Source of the DNA: an uncultured Verrucomicrobiales bacterium
GTDB lineage: Bacteria; Verrucomicrobiota; Verrucomicrobiia; Verrucomicrobiales; Akkermansiaceae
DNA length: 52,365 nt
Assembly: GCA_938008215.1 (NCBI GenBank)
Contig: CALLLS010000017.1
Span: 1 to 52,365 of the forward strand
Direction: 5' to 3'
Notes under the pieces: model-generated
What the model was told of the DNA's origin: nothing
Databases searched by the model: none
What the model saw: the letters and a program-made list of their open reading frames with translations, nothing else
Made by a program: the position numbers and the translations under genes
Shown: positions 27,454-35,744 of the stretch, piece by piece
Position numbering within the stretch: the first letter of the stretch is position 1
Layout of the letters: each line of letters begins with the position of its first letter

Positions 27454-28119
27454 TTGAATCTAGGAAATCACAAAATTTTAAGCCGTTTTCTAAAATATGC
27501 TTTTCTCTGCGCGGTCGCATTATCAGTAAGTTGTCACTTATGGACAAAAGATGACACGTCTCAAAGGTCTTCTAACATAAAGAAAATCAAAAAACGCCAA
27601 ATAGAAGGAATTGGCGCGATCGTTTCGATCAATTCCGAACTTGATTTCGTTCTCATTGATGTACGGAACCCCCAGCTAGCAAATCAATCAAGTTCGTATT
27701 ATATTGAAAAAATATCAAGAACCGCTGTTTTAAAACCCACTGGAGAAAAAATAGGCACTTATTTCGCTGCTGATATTATTAATGGTGAAGTTAAACTAGG
27801 TGATTCGGTATTTGTCAAACTACCTAAGCCTCCTGCACCTCCAGAACCAGAAGTCACTATCCAAAACTCCGATGCCATATCTGCTACATCAATGGAAAAA
27901 AAGGCGGATCAACAAAGCACGGCTTCAGAAAAGTTAGTGCCGCGTGACGAGGAAAGAGCAGTCCTAGATAGCACACCCTCCCCTGACAGCATGAAAACTA
28001 TTGATGAAGTTCCAGTAAAAGCAATGCCCTCTAATAATCCTCCATATATAAGCGGAGATGAAGCCGCGCCACCAAAAGAGCAATCAGCCGAATCTAAAGA
28101 CCCTCAAATTAAAGAATAA
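27454..28119 (+). CDS. Putative lipoprotein with a small beta domain and a Pro/Glu-rich tail
   Basis: The frame begins at a TTG preceded by AAGGGT. A hydrophobic leader (YAFLCAVALSVSC) ends in a Cys that could be lipidated, although the box is not canonical. Residues ~48-125 form a probable small beta domain (EGIGAIVSINSELDFVLIDV, GTYFAADIINGEVKLGDSVFV), similar in layout to the C-terminal part of the coiled-coil protein at 20.1-20.9 kb. The rest is a Pro/Ser/Glu-rich, disordered tail. Its gene converges with the zinc-ribbon gene, 4 bp apart. I do not recognise the family. Confidence 0.6.
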   Translation: MNLGNHKILSRFLKYAFLCAVALSVSCHLWTKDDTSQRSSNIKKIKKRQIEGIGAIVSINSELDFVLIDVRNPQLANQSSSYYIEKISRTAVLKPTGEKIGTYFAADIINGEVKLGDSVFVKLPKPPAPPEPEVTIQNSDAISATSMEKKADQQSTASEKLVPRDEERAVLDSTPSPDSMKTIDEVPVKAMPSNNPPYISGDEAAPPKEQSAESKDPQIKE

Positions 28120-28123
28120 ATCA

Positions 28124-28876
28124 TCAGCTAAAAAAGCTCCAACATACCACCCCTACTGTTATCAAAACGCAAATTGCTAAAAAAGCGTAACGAGAAATAA
28201 GGTGTCTGATTTGGAGAATAAACACATCTTCGCTTTTTATTTTTTGTGCTCTATTATCAGGAAACTCGAATTGATCTTTAACCTTAGTCATTATAGTCTC
28301 TTTCCTGTAATTAGTCCAAATATCATTCTCTACTAAAGAACCAGTCAATTTGGGTATGACAATCTTCTTATAGGGGTTGCTCAGCTCAGTGCTGGCATTT
28401 CTTTGAATAGACGGAAGACTTGGAGCTTCTACTCCATCGCCTTCTCTCTTTTCATCTACACCAGCACTCTCTTCTCGGTCACTCTCTTCTCGGTCACTCT
28501 CTTCGGTCTCTTCACTGCAGTTGACCTCTTCCTCACTTTTCTCTTCAGTAGCATCGCATTCAGGAACATCTTCTGAATCATTATCTATTAGCTCTTCTCT
28601 ATCCCCCTCTAAGCCACTATTTTCAGGCACCTTTTCTTGAGGTGGCATATGCTTACGTTCAAAATCAGAACGAATCACTTCTGCCTCAATTGGCCCATCT
28701 TCTTTTTGGCTAAAGACATCTCTAATTGCTACTTCAGGATCTAGAGAAGATCTATATAATGTCACCCCACAGGACGGGCAATCCTGCACATCCCCTACAT
28801 CTCCAGAAAAAAAGAAGCGCTTTTCACAAGCTTCACATTTCATGACCTTTCCTTTGGGATGTTTCTCTGCTGACAT
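28124..28876 (-). CDS. Zinc-ribbon protein with an acidic middle and a C-terminal membrane anchor
   Basis: The N-terminus has two Cys pairs (MKCEACEKRF and DCPSCGVTLY), a probable zinc ribbon of residues 12-42. The middle (about 85-165) is very acidic and contains the tandem unit ESDREESDREES, encoded by a 15-bp direct repeat at about 28465-28500. The C-terminus is a single hydrophobic helix (FLAICVLITVGVVCWSFF) at the very end, as in tail-anchored proteins. The ribbon and acidic region would face the cytoplasm. Function unknown; a sensor or scaffold is a guess. Confidence 0.65.
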   Translation of the reverse strand: MSAEKHPKGKVMKCEACEKRFFFSGDVGDVQDCPSCGVTLYRSSLDPEVAIRDVFSQKEDGPIEAEVIRSDFERKHMPPQEKVPENSGLEGDREELIDNDSEDVPECDATEEKSEEEVNCSEETEESDREESDREESAGVDEKREGDGVEAPSLPSIQRNASTELSNPYKKIVIPKLTGSLVENDIWTNYRKETIMTKVKDQFEFPDNRAQKIKSEDVFILQIRHLISRYAFLAICVLITVGVVCWSFFS

Positions 28877-29124
28877 ATTTGAGAATAGTAAGATGTATCT
28901 CTAAATTACTCTTAAGCAATGGGCTCACGCATTCAATATTTTTTATAGATAAGCTACTACATTATATTGATTTAGTCAGACATATTAGATAGATGCCAAC
29001 AATACGTGCTAATTCCTATTTAAAAACACTTTTACTGGACGAATGGCATAGAGCCTGCTGTTTTAAAAAGAAATCTAATCATGGACATTTATGATTGGGA
29101 CGAACTAAACTATTAACAAACGCT

Positions 29125-30132
29125 ATGGCAAAATATAAACTAGACTACATCTGGCTTGATGGATACTCGCCAGTTCAGAACCTGCGCACTAAATGTCAAA
29201 TCAAAGACTTTGATTCATTCCCTGAACTAGAAGAACTTCCAATGTGGGGATTTGACGGATCATCCACTCAACAAGCTGAAGGTGGAAGCTCAGACTGCAT
29301 GCTTAAGCCAGTAGTTATCTATCCTGACATTGAGAATGAATTTGGCGCACTTGTACTTTGCGAAGTAATGAACCCAGACGGCACGCCTCACGTTTCTAAC
29401 ATGCGTGCGACCATTCCTGATGATAGAGGGACATGGTTCGGCTTCGAACAAGAGTATTTCCTCATGGAAGACGGTGCTCCTTATGGGTTCCCTAAAGATG
29501 GATATCCTGAGCCTCAAGGAGAGTATTATTGTGGAGTTGGATTTAAGAATGTTGGTTCTATCGCTAGAACCTTGGTAGAGGAGCACCTCTACGCATGTCT
29601 TCATGCAGGAATTAATCATGAGGGAATCAATGCGGAAGTGGCCAAAGGGCAGTGGGAATTCCAAGTCTTTGGGAAAGGGTCTAAGAAAGCTGCTGATGAC
29701 ATCTGGATGTCTCGATTTCTGCTCCTAAGAATAGCAGAAAAGTATGAGCTCGATATAGAGTGGCACTGCAAGCCCCTGAAAGGAGACTGGAACGGCTCAG
29801 GGATGCACTGTAATTTCTCTACGGAATTTATGCGAGAAAAAGGTGGTAAAGAATACTTCGATAAGCTCATGGCACAGTTCTCTAAAAATACTGAAGAACA
29901 CATCGCCGCATATGGTCCAGATAACCACCTTCGTTTAACAGGACTTCATGAAACACAGTCTATCGATAAGTTCTCATGGGGAATCGCAGACCGTGGCGCA
30001 TCTGTACGTGTTCCTCACAGCTTCGCTGATAACGACTGGAAAGGATATATTGAGGATCGTCGCCCAAACTCAGAAGGAAACCCGTACACGATTGCAGCAC
30101 GTGTAATCCAAACTGTTCAAGAAGTCGGATAG
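29125..30132 (+). CDS. glnA: Glutamine synthetase, GSII (eukaryotic-like) type
   Basis: The enzyme makes glutamine from glutamate, ammonia and ATP. The sequence has the GSII pattern: LPMWGFDGSSTQQAEGGSSD, WFGFEQEYFLM, GQWEFQVF, GDWNGSGMHCNFST and RPNSEGNPYTIAARV. At ~335 aa it is far shorter than GSI (~470) and lacks the GSI adenylylation loop. The ATG at 29125 (MAKYKLDYIWLDG) is preferred over one at 29095. The gene is alone, with a strong terminator behind it, so it is probably a single-gene unit. Confidence 0.92.
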   Translation: MAKYKLDYIWLDGYSPVQNLRTKCQIKDFDSFPELEELPMWGFDGSSTQQAEGGSSDCMLKPVVIYPDIENEFGALVLCEVMNPDGTPHVSNMRATIPDDRGTWFGFEQEYFLMEDGAPYGFPKDGYPEPQGEYYCGVGFKNVGSIARTLVEEHLYACLHAGINHEGINAEVAKGQWEFQVFGKGSKKAADDIWMSRFLLLRIAEKYELDIEWHCKPLKGDWNGSGMHCNFSTEFMREKGGKEYFDKLMAQFSKNTEEHIAAYGPDNHLRLTGLHETQSIDKFSWGIADRGASVRVPHSFADNDWKGYIEDRRPNSEGNPYTIAARVIQTVQEVG

Positions 30133-30159
30133 AATCACCTAACATATTTAATATTATTT

Positions 30160-30191
30160 AAAAAGCCTACGCAAATGCGTAGGCTTTTTAT
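30160..30191 (+). terminator. Intrinsic terminator after glnA
   Basis: AAAAAGCCTACGCA at 30160-30173 is mirrored by TGCGTAGGCTTTTT at 30176-30189, giving a long perfect stem with the flanking A- and T-tracts. It lies 28 bp after the glnA stop. Because of the A-tract on the other side it could work in both directions. Confidence 0.9.
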
Positions 30192-30295
30192 TAATACCAT
30201 CTTGATAAAATATTTTTCATATTTGATGAGAGCTTTTATTGAAGGTTGAGTGTTAAAGCTTTTCTTTTAATAAAAGTTCTCTTTTTGTTTACAGC

Positions 30296-30757
30296 ATGTT
30301 TAACATCGTGCTTGTCCAACCAGATATACCTCACAACACTGGCGCAATAGGAAGACTATGCCTTGCTACAGGTTCCCACCTCCATTTAATTAAGCCTCTT
30401 GGGTTTGAGCTAGACGAGAAGGCGGTTAGAAGAGCGGGATTAGACTACTGGAAAGATGTCTCCCTAACAATATGGGAATCTCTAGATAACTTCTTGTATG
30501 AATTACAGAAATCTCAGCACACATTTCATCTCTTTACTACAAAAACAACTGAGGCTTACTGGAATAATCCACTCAATGAAGGTGATTACCTCATCTTTGG
30601 CTCTGAAACGCGAGGCTTGCCTCAGTCACTCTTAGCCGAAAACAAATCTGCCTGCCTCACTATTCCTATGGATAAAGCTCACGTAAGGTCTCTTAATCTT
30701 GCAACAAGTGTAGGCATCGTTCTTTTTGAAGGGATGCGTCAAATAGAGATCACATAA
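30296..30757 (+). CDS. trmL: tRNA (cytidine(34)-2'-O)-methyltransferase
   Basis: This is a SPOUT-fold enzyme that methylates the wobble ribose of some tRNAs using S-adenosylmethionine. The opening MFNIVLVQPDIPHNTGAIGR, the LIKPLGFELDEKAVRRAGLDYW segment and the knot-forming LIFGSETRGLP and IPMDKAHVRSLNLATSVGI are characteristic. The length of 153 aa is standard. It is followed after 74 bp by prfB and trmD, so three translation genes form a block. Confidence 0.9.
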   Translation: MFNIVLVQPDIPHNTGAIGRLCLATGSHLHLIKPLGFELDEKAVRRAGLDYWKDVSLTIWESLDNFLYELQKSQHTFHLFTTKTTEAYWNNPLNEGDYLIFGSETRGLPQSLLAENKSACLTIPMDKAHVRSLNLATSVGIVLFEGMRQIEIT

Positions 30758-30831
30758 AAGCCAACATCAAAAAGGGATTGCATCTTCGTTAATTCTCTCC
30801 TTAGTGAGTATCAATCTAATTTATCATTACT

Positions 30832-31936
30832 ATGTCTAACCAAAAAAGCGTTGACCTCCTGTCGCTCGACCCATCTTCTCTTGAGAAGAGGGTATCGGAA
30901 CTCAGGAGGTATCTTTGACGTCGATTCTCTCATTTCTCAAGTCGCCTCATATGAGGAAAGAATGGCAGCCCAAGATTTTTGGGACAATTCTACAAAAGCT
31001 CAAGAAATTGTCGGTGAGGCGAACCTCCTCAAGGCAAAATTAAACCCCTTTCTAGCGATCGAGAAACGAATTGAAGACCTGAAGGTCTTATTTGAATTCG
31101 CCAAGGAAGAGAAAGATGAAGAAATGGAAAATGAGGCTTATGATGAGTTTCATACTTTAGATAAAGATATAGAATCCTTTGAGCTCATCACTCTTTTGGA
31201 TAAACCTTCAGACCCCTGTAATACTTATCTGACGATCTCCTCTGGAGCAGGCGGAACAGAAGCATGTGATTGGGCTGGGCTACTCATGCGAATGTACACC
31301 CGATGGGCTGAGAAAAAAGGCTTTAAGGTCACTACCACAGACTACACCGAAGGTGAAGGAGCTGGAATCTCTAGTGCCACATTAAAAATCGAAGGTGCTT
31401 ACGCCTACGGTTATTTGAAGAATGAGCGCGGAGTGCATCGCCTCGTTCGCATCTCCCCATTTGACTCTGCAGGAAAAAGGCATACCTCTTTTGCCGCTAT
31501 AGATGCCACTCCTGAGCTAGAAAACGATATTAAAATCGAGATTCCTGATTCAGATGTAGAAGTACAAACAGCACGCTCAGGTGGCGCAGGTGGACAAAAC
31601 GTCAACAAGGTGGAAACGGCCGTCATCCTTAAGCATAAACCTACAGGCATGGTCATTAAATGCACCCAGGAACGCTCTCAGCTACGTAACCGAGAGTTGG
31701 CGTGGGGAATCCTTAAGGCGCGTCTCTATCAAATAGAAGAAGATAAACAGAAGGCAAACGCTGACCGTGAATACTCCGAAAAAGGAGAGATCGGGTGGGG
31801 ATCACAAATCCGCTCCTATGTCTTTCAGCCTTACCAAATGGTAAAAGACCTCAGAACCAGCCATGAAACAGGAAATATCCAAGCGGTTATGGACGGCGAT
31901 ATAGACGGGTTTATTGAAGCCAAATTACGTTCCTAA
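30832..31936 (+). CDS. prfB: Peptide chain release factor 2, expressed by programmed +1 frameshift
   Basis: RF2 reads UAA and UGA stop codons. Translation begins at the ATG at 30832, runs 28 codons ([16 protein letters not shown]...) and meets an in-frame TGA at 30916-30918. The coding continues in the +1 frame from GAC at 30917 ([16 protein letters not shown]). The stop is preceded by AGGAGG TAT CTT, the known RF2 frameshift cassette. The body has the GGQ catalytic loop ([17 protein letters not shown]) and the stop-recognition region. No SPF-type motif was read with certainty, but the frameshift itself identifies RF2. trmD follows with no gap. Confidence 0.95.
30904..30919 (+). promoter_or_regulatory. 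Programmed +1 frameshift cassette of prfB
   Basis: The sequence is AGGAGGTATCTTTGAC. AGGAGG (30904-30909) acts as an internal Shine-Dalgarno, 3 nt before the slippery CTT (30913-30915), and TGA follows at once. The P-site tRNA slips from CTT to TTT, so GAC is read next. In E. coli low RF2 favours slipping, which makes RF2 control its own synthesis. The start-to-stop length (28 codons) is close to E. coli. Confidence 0.95.
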
Positions 31937-32608
31937 ATGGATATCGATATCATCACACTCTTTCCTGATGTTTCGCTCGCCCCTCTGAGTGAAAGCATCA
32001 TTCAGAGAGCGCAGACTAAAGGGCTAGTAAATATACGCGCGCATCAACTCCGAGATTGGGCAGAGGGTAACTATAAAAAAGTAGATGATTATCCCTATGG
32101 AGGAGGCGTAGGAATGGTCTTAAAACCTGAGCCTCTTTTTAAAGCGCATGGCGCCTTAAAAAGGGAGGGTACGCACACCATTCTTATGACTCCGCAGGGA
32201 AAGTCTCTGAAACAAGCAGATGCGATGCGGCTTTCGAAATCCTTCGCTCATATCATCATTCTTTGTGGTCATTATGAGGGAGTGGATCACCGAGTGGTAG
32301 AACAGCTAGTAGATGAGGAAATCAGCATCGGAGATTACATTCTGACAAACGGGGCGATTGCCGCCGCTGTTCTCATAGATTCTATCGTAAGACTGCTCCC
32401 AGGAGCACTTGGTGATGACGAGTCCAGTGTTGAGGAATCCTTCACTAATCCTAATCTCTTGGAATCACCTACTTATACGAAACCGGCGAGCTTCCGTGGA
32501 TTAGAGGTGCCAGAGGTATTACTCTCTGGTCATCATGCAAAGATTGCTGAATGGAGAAAAAATCAGGCTTATGAACGCACTAAGAAAAATAGACCTGACC
32601 TCTCATAA
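31937..32608 (+). CDS. trmD: tRNA (guanine(37)-N1)-methyltransferase
   Basis: TrmD is an essential SPOUT enzyme that methylates G37 next to the anticodon and prevents frameshifting. Visible motifs are MDIDIITLFPDV at the start, DDYPYGGGVGMVLKPEP, ILCGHYEGVDHRV and SIGDYILTNGAIAA. The length of 223 aa is normal. The ATG abuts the prfB stop (31934-31936), so the two are translated from one mRNA. It is not next to rplS or rimM as in many bacteria. Confidence 0.95.
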   Translation: MDIDIITLFPDVSLAPLSESIIQRAQTKGLVNIRAHQLRDWAEGNYKKVDDYPYGGGVGMVLKPEPLFKAHGALKREGTHTILMTPQGKSLKQADAMRLSKSFAHIIILCGHYEGVDHRVVEQLVDEEISIGDYILTNGAIAAAVLIDSIVRLLPGALGDDESSVEESFTNPNLLESPTYTKPASFRGLEVPEVLLSGHHAKIAEWRKNQAYERTKKNRPDLS

Positions 32609-32766
32609 CTCAACGAGAGTAAATGAGATAGGCTTGTCACAATACTTCATGCGGTGCATAAGATTCACCTTGGTAATAACTTTTAACTTAAAACAGATAT
32701 TTATAAAAATATGTGGAATAAGCTCAATTTCTGTCCATCTATATAAATAATAATCTACTTTTTAAA

Positions 32767-34653
32767 ATGCTTCCTATAAGACGACACCTCATAATTCTAA
32801 GCTCCATATTTATTATGAGCCTATGCTCCTGCTCGGTTGACGAATGGAGAGCTCAAAAAACGCTCAATAATAAGGGAGTGGAAGACTTTTCTCTCTCCGC
32901 ATTAAACCAAAAGATTTTAGAGAAAGATTCTGAAGTGGCGACTTTAATGATCCGCTCTGGCATCACAAAAGAATTCACAAAGGAAGAGAACGCGGAAGTC
33001 TTAAAGAACGCCATAGATACAGACCAAACAAGAATCATCTATGCCCTCATTCAAGCGGAAACACCCCTTCTCAATAAATCAAAGGCTACCGCGGTCCGCA
33101 CGGCGATAGAAAGCAACCAGCTTGGAACTGCTAATGCCCTTTTGGCGAACGGCTTCCCTAAGGACATCGTCATGGAAAATAATGACTCCCCTATCTCATG
33201 GGCGGTGAAAGGGAAACGTGAAGCGATGTCGCGCCTCCTCCTCTCTCACGGATTCTCTCCAGATTCAGATGGAAATGCTGAGCAACCTCTAGAAATCGCT
33301 ATCAGAGACTCCTCGCCATCTTGGCTCATTGGGCAACTTGTCCATCACGGCGCAAACACAAATTTCACCACAAAGAAAGATAGTCCGATATTACATGAGG
33401 CCATCGTAAACAGCCCGATAGAGGCTCTGATCCCCATCATAAAAGCTGAAACAGATCTCAGCGTTAAGGATATGGAAGGGAAAACAGCGCTCTTTAAAGC
33501 CGTCTCTACAGGCGAGCATTCTAAAGTAGAGCAACTCATCCTTTATGGCGCAGACTATAAAGCAATCGATGAACAAAAAAGGAACTACCTCCAGCTCACC
33601 CAGATATTTAGTGACGCCCCAGAAATCACCAATTACCTTATTACTAAAGGACTGGACCAAAATCACGTTAATAATGACGGACTAAATGCTCTTGATTTGG
33701 CTCTTGAATACAGCCGTCTAGAATCTGCAAAAGTTCTCATAAAAAATAAGGCTATTCCTACTTCGTCTACATTTGACCGGCTATATAATGCTAACAAGCA
33801 AGACTCAATAGGTCTTATGATTAAAGCAGGGCTTGTGAATGTCAATACCACCCTAACTACAGGGGACTCCATTCTTATTGATTCCATCAAGCGAGGTAGT
33901 AAGGAAATGGTTAGGGAGCTCATCCAGCAAGGCGCAGATGTAAACCTCCGAGCGATCGATAATGAACCACCACTTTCTTACGCTACCGCAGTGCAGGATT
34001 ATGATTCTATGAAACTGCTCATTGATGCTGGAGCTGACGTGAATAACCCTTTCCAAACCCCCTGCCCTATTAGGTTTGAAGAAATCATTAAGACAGAGGG
34101 CGCGATTAAATGGTTTATTAATAGAGATCCAGGCATCACTCCTATCATGATGGCATGTGATCAAGGAGTCATTGAAAATGTCATCCTCCTCAGAGAAAAT
34201 GGAGCAGAAAATAGCGGCTCTGCTAAATACCGTTTCTGGCCAGGAAACTTTGCAGCGCGAAGGGGGCTTACAAACATCGTCCAATATATGGTAGATGCAG
34301 AACCAGGAAACAGAGACCGAACCGTACTTGTGGACCTCTCACAACAAAGAGCTACCGTCTATAATAAAGATAAAGGTGTGGTAATGTCTTTTAGAATCTC
34401 AAGTGGCAAAAGTGGAAACAAGACCAAGACTGGAGAGTTCGTCGTCACTAATAAAAAGAGAAATCATGTATCCACACTTTACGACTCTGAAATGCCCTAC
34501 TTCCAACGCCTCAGCTATGGAGATTTCGGCTTTCACACAGGATATGTGCCTGGATACCCAGCCTCCCACGGCTGTATTCGTTGCCCTGGTTCCTATGCAT
34601 ATAAGCTTTATAATTACTTGAAGGTAGGAGATGTAGTAAATATTCAGCAGTAA
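32767..34653 (+). CDS. Lipoprotein with ankyrin repeats and an L,D-transpeptidase domain
   Basis: A signal ending in MSLCSC suggests a lipid-anchored protein. Residues ~60-490 are a row of ankyrin-type repeats (for example ALFKAVSTGEHSKVEQLILY, MVRELIQQGADVNLRA, LIDAGADVNNPF). Residues ~515-628 form a YkuD domain: RTVLVDLSQQRATVYN, the His in GFHTGYVPG (H590) and the catalytic ASHGCIRCP with C603, H601 and R605. This enzyme type makes 3-3 cross-links in peptidoglycan or attaches proteins to it. The ankyrin array would be in the periplasm. A similar layout in other Verrucomicrobiota is likely but was not checked. Confidence 0.88.
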   Translation: MLPIRRHLIILSSIFIMSLCSCSVDEWRAQKTLNNKGVEDFSLSALNQKILEKDSEVATLMIRSGITKEFTKEENAEVLKNAIDTDQTRIIYALIQAETPLLNKSKATAVRTAIESNQLGTANALLANGFPKDIVMENNDSPISWAVKGKREAMSRLLLSHGFSPDSDGNAEQPLEIAIRDSSPSWLIGQLVHHGANTNFTTKKDSPILHEAIVNSPIEALIPIIKAETDLSVKDMEGKTALFKAVSTGEHSKVEQLILYGADYKAIDEQKRNYLQLTQIFSDAPEITNYLITKGLDQNHVNNDGLNALDLALEYSRLESAKVLIKNKAIPTSSTFDRLYNANKQDSIGLMIKAGLVNVNTTLTTGDSILIDSIKRGSKEMVRELIQQGADVNLRAIDNEPPLSYATAVQDYDSMKLLIDAGADVNNPFQTPCPIRFEEIIKTEGAIKWFINRDPGITPIMMACDQGVIENVILLRENGAENSGSAKYRFWPGNFAARRGLTNIVQYMVDAEPGNRDRTVLVDLSQQRATVYNKDKGVVMSFRISSGKSGNKTKTGEFVVTNKKRNHVSTLYDSEMPYFQRLSYGDFGFHTGYVPGYPASHGCIRCPGSYAYKLYNYLKVGDVVNIQQ

Positions 34654-34727
34654 CCACTGCTCGGATGGTAAAGACCTTTAGTAAAAAGCGTGTCATTTAG
34701 GTGCCAAAGTGCTACTAACTTTATATA

Positions 34728-35744
34728 ATGGATTTTGGCTTACCTTGGCTTCGCTCAATAAATTCAGCGTTATGGCTGTGTATCTTATCGCTCACGCTTT
34801 CAAGTCATGCCCAAATTAATTCCAAACGCTTAGTTGATCCTATCCCCCGGGAAGTCAGCCTGATGTATCAAAAAGGAATTAATTACCTTATCACAAATCA
34901 AAGCTCAGATGGCACATGGAATGACTCTATGGGTAAAGAATCTGCCGTTGCAGCATGCTCTATTCTGGCTGTTCTTGCACAAGGTGAAGGCTTAACCTCC
35001 CCAAAAGTGAAAACCTTTATTAAAAGGGGATTAGATTATATCATTAGTAAGCAAGATACTGAATCTGGTTATATTGGAAACAGCATGTATAACCATGGTT
35101 TCTGCACGCTTGCTCTTGCGGAATGTTACGGGATCATCTCAGAGCCTCGACTATCCTCATCTCTAGATAGTGCGGTGAAGCTTATCCTCTCAGCGCAAGA
35201 AGGAAACCCTAAAAAGGCTTGGAGGTATAACCCCGAAAGCCTGGACGCGGACACCACTGTCACAGGGTGCCAATTAGTCGCTCTACTAGCCGCTAAAAAT
35301 GCAGGCATTGGTGTTTCTGATGAGGCGATTAAAAACGGATTAGCATACCTCGAAACCTGTAGAAATAAGGAAGGAGCGTATGGCTACACTGATAGCAAAT
35401 CAGGTAAACCCACCCTCACTGCGATCGCCCTACTCTGTCATTTCCTTGCCAAGAAGGAACCAAGTGATGAAACAGATAAGACACTCCAATACTTAGAAAA
35501 ACGTATCAATTACCGAGACCAGCATTACCCATTTTACTTTGAGTATTATATGTCACAGGCTCTCTTCCAAGCCTCACCTGAGTCATGGGCAGACTGGAAT
35601 AAAAAAAATATACGCTACTTAAAGATAATTCAAGCTCCAGATGGTAGCTGGAAAGGCAATCATGGGAAAGCTTACTGCACATCTGCTGCTCTTCTTTCGC
35701 TTGCTTTGAATTATCGATTTATGCCAATCTATGAGAGGTTTTAG
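34728..35744 (+). CDS. Exported prenyltransferase/squalene-cyclase-like repeat protein
   Basis: A signal peptide (INSALWLCILSLTLSSHA) is followed by several alpha-alpha barrel repeats of the prenyltransferase/terpene-cyclase type: GINYLITNQSSDGTWND, GLDYIISKQDTESGYIGN, LAYLETCRNKEGAYGYTD and IIQAPDGSWKGNHGKAYCTSAAL. The QxxDGSW-like repeat pattern is shared with squalene cyclases, but the catalytic DxDD motif is not seen, and export argues against a cyclase. At 338 aa it is a toroid-like domain alone. Its end overlaps the next gene by 14 bp, so the two are co-translated. Confidence 0.8.
   Translation: MDFGLPWLRSINSALWLCILSLTLSSHAQINSKRLVDPIPREVSLMYQKGINYLITNQSSDGTWNDSMGKESAVAACSILAVLAQGEGLTSPKVKTFIKRGLDYIISKQDTESGYIGNSMYNHGFCTLALAECYGIISEPRLSSSLDSAVKLILSAQEGNPKKAWRYNPESLDADTTVTGCQLVALLAAKNAGIGVSDEAIKNGLAYLETCRNKEGAYGYTDSKSGKPTLTAIALLCHFLAKKEPSDETDKTLQYLEKRINYRDQHYPFYFEYYMSQALFQASPESWADWNKKNIRYLKIIQAPDGSWKGNHGKAYCTSAALLSLALNYRFMPIYERF

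Noticed and set aside
28465-28500. 15-bp tandem repeats as a CRISPR or iteron array
   Set aside because: They are in frame in a coding region and encode an acidic repeat; no spacers.
30851-30918. prfB start at 30851
   Set aside because: The residues from 30851 to the frameshift site are in the wrong frame; the true start is 30832 with a +1 shift at 30915.
34728-35744. Squalene-hopene cyclase
   Set aside because: It is half the length, exported, and lacks a DxDD motif; only the repeat fold is shared.
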